A DNA stretch of 6,404 bases from positions 1-6,404 of the forward strand of contig JBLMWU010000093.1 in NCBI GenBank assembly GCA_050257395.1, in the 5' to 3' direction. This stretch comes from JAIRTY01 sp050257395 (GTDB taxonomy: Bacteria; Actinomycetota; Actinomycetes; Streptosporangiales; Streptosporangiaceae). The notes under the pieces were generated by a model. That model searched no databases and was not told the DNA's origin. It saw only the letters and a list, made by a program, of their open reading frames with translations. How positions within the stretch are numbered: position 1 is the stretch's first letter; the number at the start of each line of letters is the position of its first letter. This document shows positions 4,937-6,404 of this stretch, one piece after another. The translations under genes and the position numbers were made by a program.

Positions 4937-6364
4937 GTGGCGAACCGCCTCCGTATCACCGTGCTGACCACGGTCGCGCTGCTGAACCTCGGCACCCTCG
5001 GCGCGGGCGTGGCGGTAGCCGGGCTGCTGCCCGCGCGGCTGGCCCTGTGGGACATCCCGCGGGTGGCGGGCCGCCCGCTGGTGGCCGCCCGCCCCGCCCT
5101 GGACGGCCCGGGGCGGCCGGCCGCGCTCGCCACCGGGGCGGGCCTGGCCGCGGCCCTGGACCGGCTGCTCGCGTCCGCCGCGCTGGGGCCGCACGCGGGG
5201 GTGACCGTGACCGACGTGGCGTCCGGGGCGGTCCTGTACTCGCGCAACGGCGCCTCGGCGGCGGCCCCGGCCTCCAGCCAGAAGCTGGCCACCGCCGCGG
5301 CGGCGCTGGCGGTGCTCGGCCCCGGCGCCACCTTCGCCACCTCGGTGGTGCCCGGCCGCGCCAGGGGCTCGATCGTGCTGGCCGGCGGCGGCGACCCGGC
5401 ACTCGCCGCGGGCCGCCCGCCCGCGGGCCAGTATCCCCAGCCGGCCACCCTCCGGTCGCTGGCGGCGGCGACCGCCCGCTGGCTCCGCGGCCGCGGTGAG
5501 ACGGCCGTCCGCCTCGGCTACGACACCTCCCTGTTCACCGGGCCGGACCTGGCGCCCGGCTGGACCCCGAGTTACATCAGCACCGGCAACGTCACCCCCA
5601 TCTCCGCGCTGGAGGTCGACCAGGGGCGGCTGACCGCGGCGGGCCGGCCGGAGGACGCGGACAACCCGCTCAACTTCCGCGCCCGCTCGCTGACCCCGGC
5701 GGCCGACGCCGCCCGGGCGTTCGCCTCATTCCTGGCCGGCGACGGCATCCGCGTCCTGGCCACGGCACCGGGCCGCGCGCCCCGCGGCGCCCGCCCGGCC
5801 GCGGCCGTGCACTCCCCGCCGGTCTCCGCGATGGTCGACCAGATGCTCCGGGAGAGCAACAACGTCATCGCGGAGGACCTCGCCCGCCAGGCCGCCCTGC
5901 GCACGGGCCGCCCCGGCTCGTTCGCCGGGGCCGCCGCCGCCGTCACCGCCGTGCTCCGCCGCCTCGGCATCACCGGCGTCCGCCTGGTGGACGGCAGCGG
6001 CCTGTCGCCGGACAACCGGCTCACCCCGAACGCCCTGTCCCGGCTGGTCACCGTCGCGGCGGGCCCGCACGGCGGGGCCCTGCGGCCGATCGTCGCGGCC
6101 CTGCCCGTGGCCGGCTTCTCCGGCACCCTGGCACCGGGCGCCAGCGTGTTCGGCAACTTCGGCCGGCCCGCGCTCGGCACGGTCCGCGCCAAGACCGGCA
6201 ACCTGACCACCGTGGCCAGCCTGACCGGCATCGTCACCGACGCCAGCGGCGAGACGCTCGGGTTCTCCTTCATGGCCGACAAGATCCGCAGCGGCGCCCT
6301 GGCCGGCGCCACCACGGTCATGGACCGCATGGCCACCGCCCTCGCCAGCTGCGGCTGCAGCTGA
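4937..6364 (+). CDS. dacB: D-alanyl-D-alanine carboxypeptidase/endopeptidase, PBP4 (S13) class
   Basis: This is a penicillin-binding protein that trims D-Ala or cuts cross-links in peptidoglycan outside the membrane. With the GTG 4937 start it has 475 residues. A hydrophobic segment at about 7-31, after a short basic start (MANRLR), is a signal peptide or membrane anchor. The three active-site motifs are present: SSQK (113-116, nucleophile Ser113), SNN (307-309) and KTG (419-421), plus DGSGLS (352-357), typical of the PBP4 family. The long stretch between the first two motifs is the family's inserted domain. The start is uncertain: ATG at 4901 adds 12 residues and GTG at 4829 adds 36, without changing the domain call. 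The end (SCGCS) has two cysteines of unknown use. In actinobacteria dacB is often followed by tilS, hpt and ftsH, which would lie beyond the window. Confidence 0.92.
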   Translation: MANRLRITVLTTVALLNLGTLGAGVAVAGLLPARLALWDIPRVAGRPLVAARPALDGPGRPAALATGAGLAAALDRLLASAALGPHAGVTVTDVASGAVLYSRNGASAAAPASSQKLATAAAALAVLGPGATFATSVVPGRARGSIVLAGGGDPALAAGRPPAGQYPQPATLRSLAAATARWLRGRGETAVRLGYDTSLFTGPDLAPGWTPSYISTGNVTPISALEVDQGRLTAAGRPEDADNPLNFRARSLTPAADAARAFASFLAGDGIRVLATAPGRAPRGARPAAAVHSPPVSAMVDQMLRESNNVIAEDLARQAALRTGRPGSFAGAAAAVTAVLRRLGITGVRLVDGSGLSPDNRLTPNALSRLVTVAAGPHGGALRPIVAALPVAGFSGTLAPGASVFGNFGRPALGTVRAKTGNLTTVASLTGIVTDASGETLGFSFMADKIRSGALAGATTVMDRMATALASCGCS

Positions 6365-6367
6365 CGC

Positions 6368-6388
6368 GCTGGCGGGCGCGGGGCCAGC
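6368..6388 (+). terminator. Weak hairpin after dacB
   Basis: GCTGGC (6368-6373) pairs with GCCAGC (6383-6388) around a 9-base loop, 3 bases after the dacB stop. C-rich sequence follows rather than a U-tract. It may be a terminator, but a 6-bp stem is weak evidence in DNA this G+C-rich, and downstream genes may be co-transcribed. Confidence 0.3.
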
Positions 6389-6404
6389 CCCCCGCCCCCC
6401 CCCC

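Noticed and set aside
1..6404. A new defence, toxin-antitoxin, retron or biosynthetic system
   Set aside because: Every substantial gene belongs to a recognised housekeeping or metabolite-handling family, and no unexplained coding gene, array or mobile-element boundary remains.

Overview
The window is about 75% G+C, uses GTG and TTG starts freely, has almost no A/T at third codon positions, and carries genes whose closest recalled relatives are actinobacterial. It reads as chromosomal housekeeping DNA from a high-GC actinomycete, perhaps of the Streptosporangiales type; the order is a guess from style, not from a marker gene. I see no mobile element, CRISPR array, rRNA or tRNA, and nothing that amounts to a new defence, toxin or biosynthetic system.

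Layout. Positions 1-716 hold the 3' part of an SPFH/band-7 (stomatin-like) membrane protein gene with a long disordered tail. Positions 717-970 are non-coding and full of short perfect hairpins; the first is a good terminator for the SPFH gene. Positions 971-3258 are a tight four-gene plus-strand operon: a 51-residue DUF4177 protein, a RidA/YjgF-family protein, a Nudix hydrolase with a split Nudix box, and a LACTB2-like metallo-beta-lactamase-fold hydrolase. Each junction overlaps by 3 to 8 bases, so the four are probably translationally coupled. Positions 3259-3454 are a convergent gap holding four related copies of a 17-base repeat, two in each orientation. The minus strand then carries a Crp/Fnr regulator (3455-4138) and, upstream of it, inorganic pyrophosphatase (4281-4805). 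A D-Ala-D-Ala carboxypeptidase of the DacB/PBP4 class (4937-6364) is divergent from ppa. The window ends in a hairpin and a run of ten C.

How the genes fit together. The RidA-Nudix-MBL cassette facing a Crp-type regulator resembles the mycobacterial Rv3676-Rv3678 region. The ppa/dacB divergent pair resembles the mycobacterial Rv3627-Rv3628 region. Here the two neighbourhoods abut, with ppa directly upstream of crp, where other actinobacteria usually have nth. The operon enzymes look like metabolite clean-up functions (reactive imines, CoA or nucleotide derivatives, esters or RNA), but their substrates cannot be read from the sequence. Ppa drives biosynthesis by removing pyrophosphate, and DacB trims cell-wall peptides outside the membrane.
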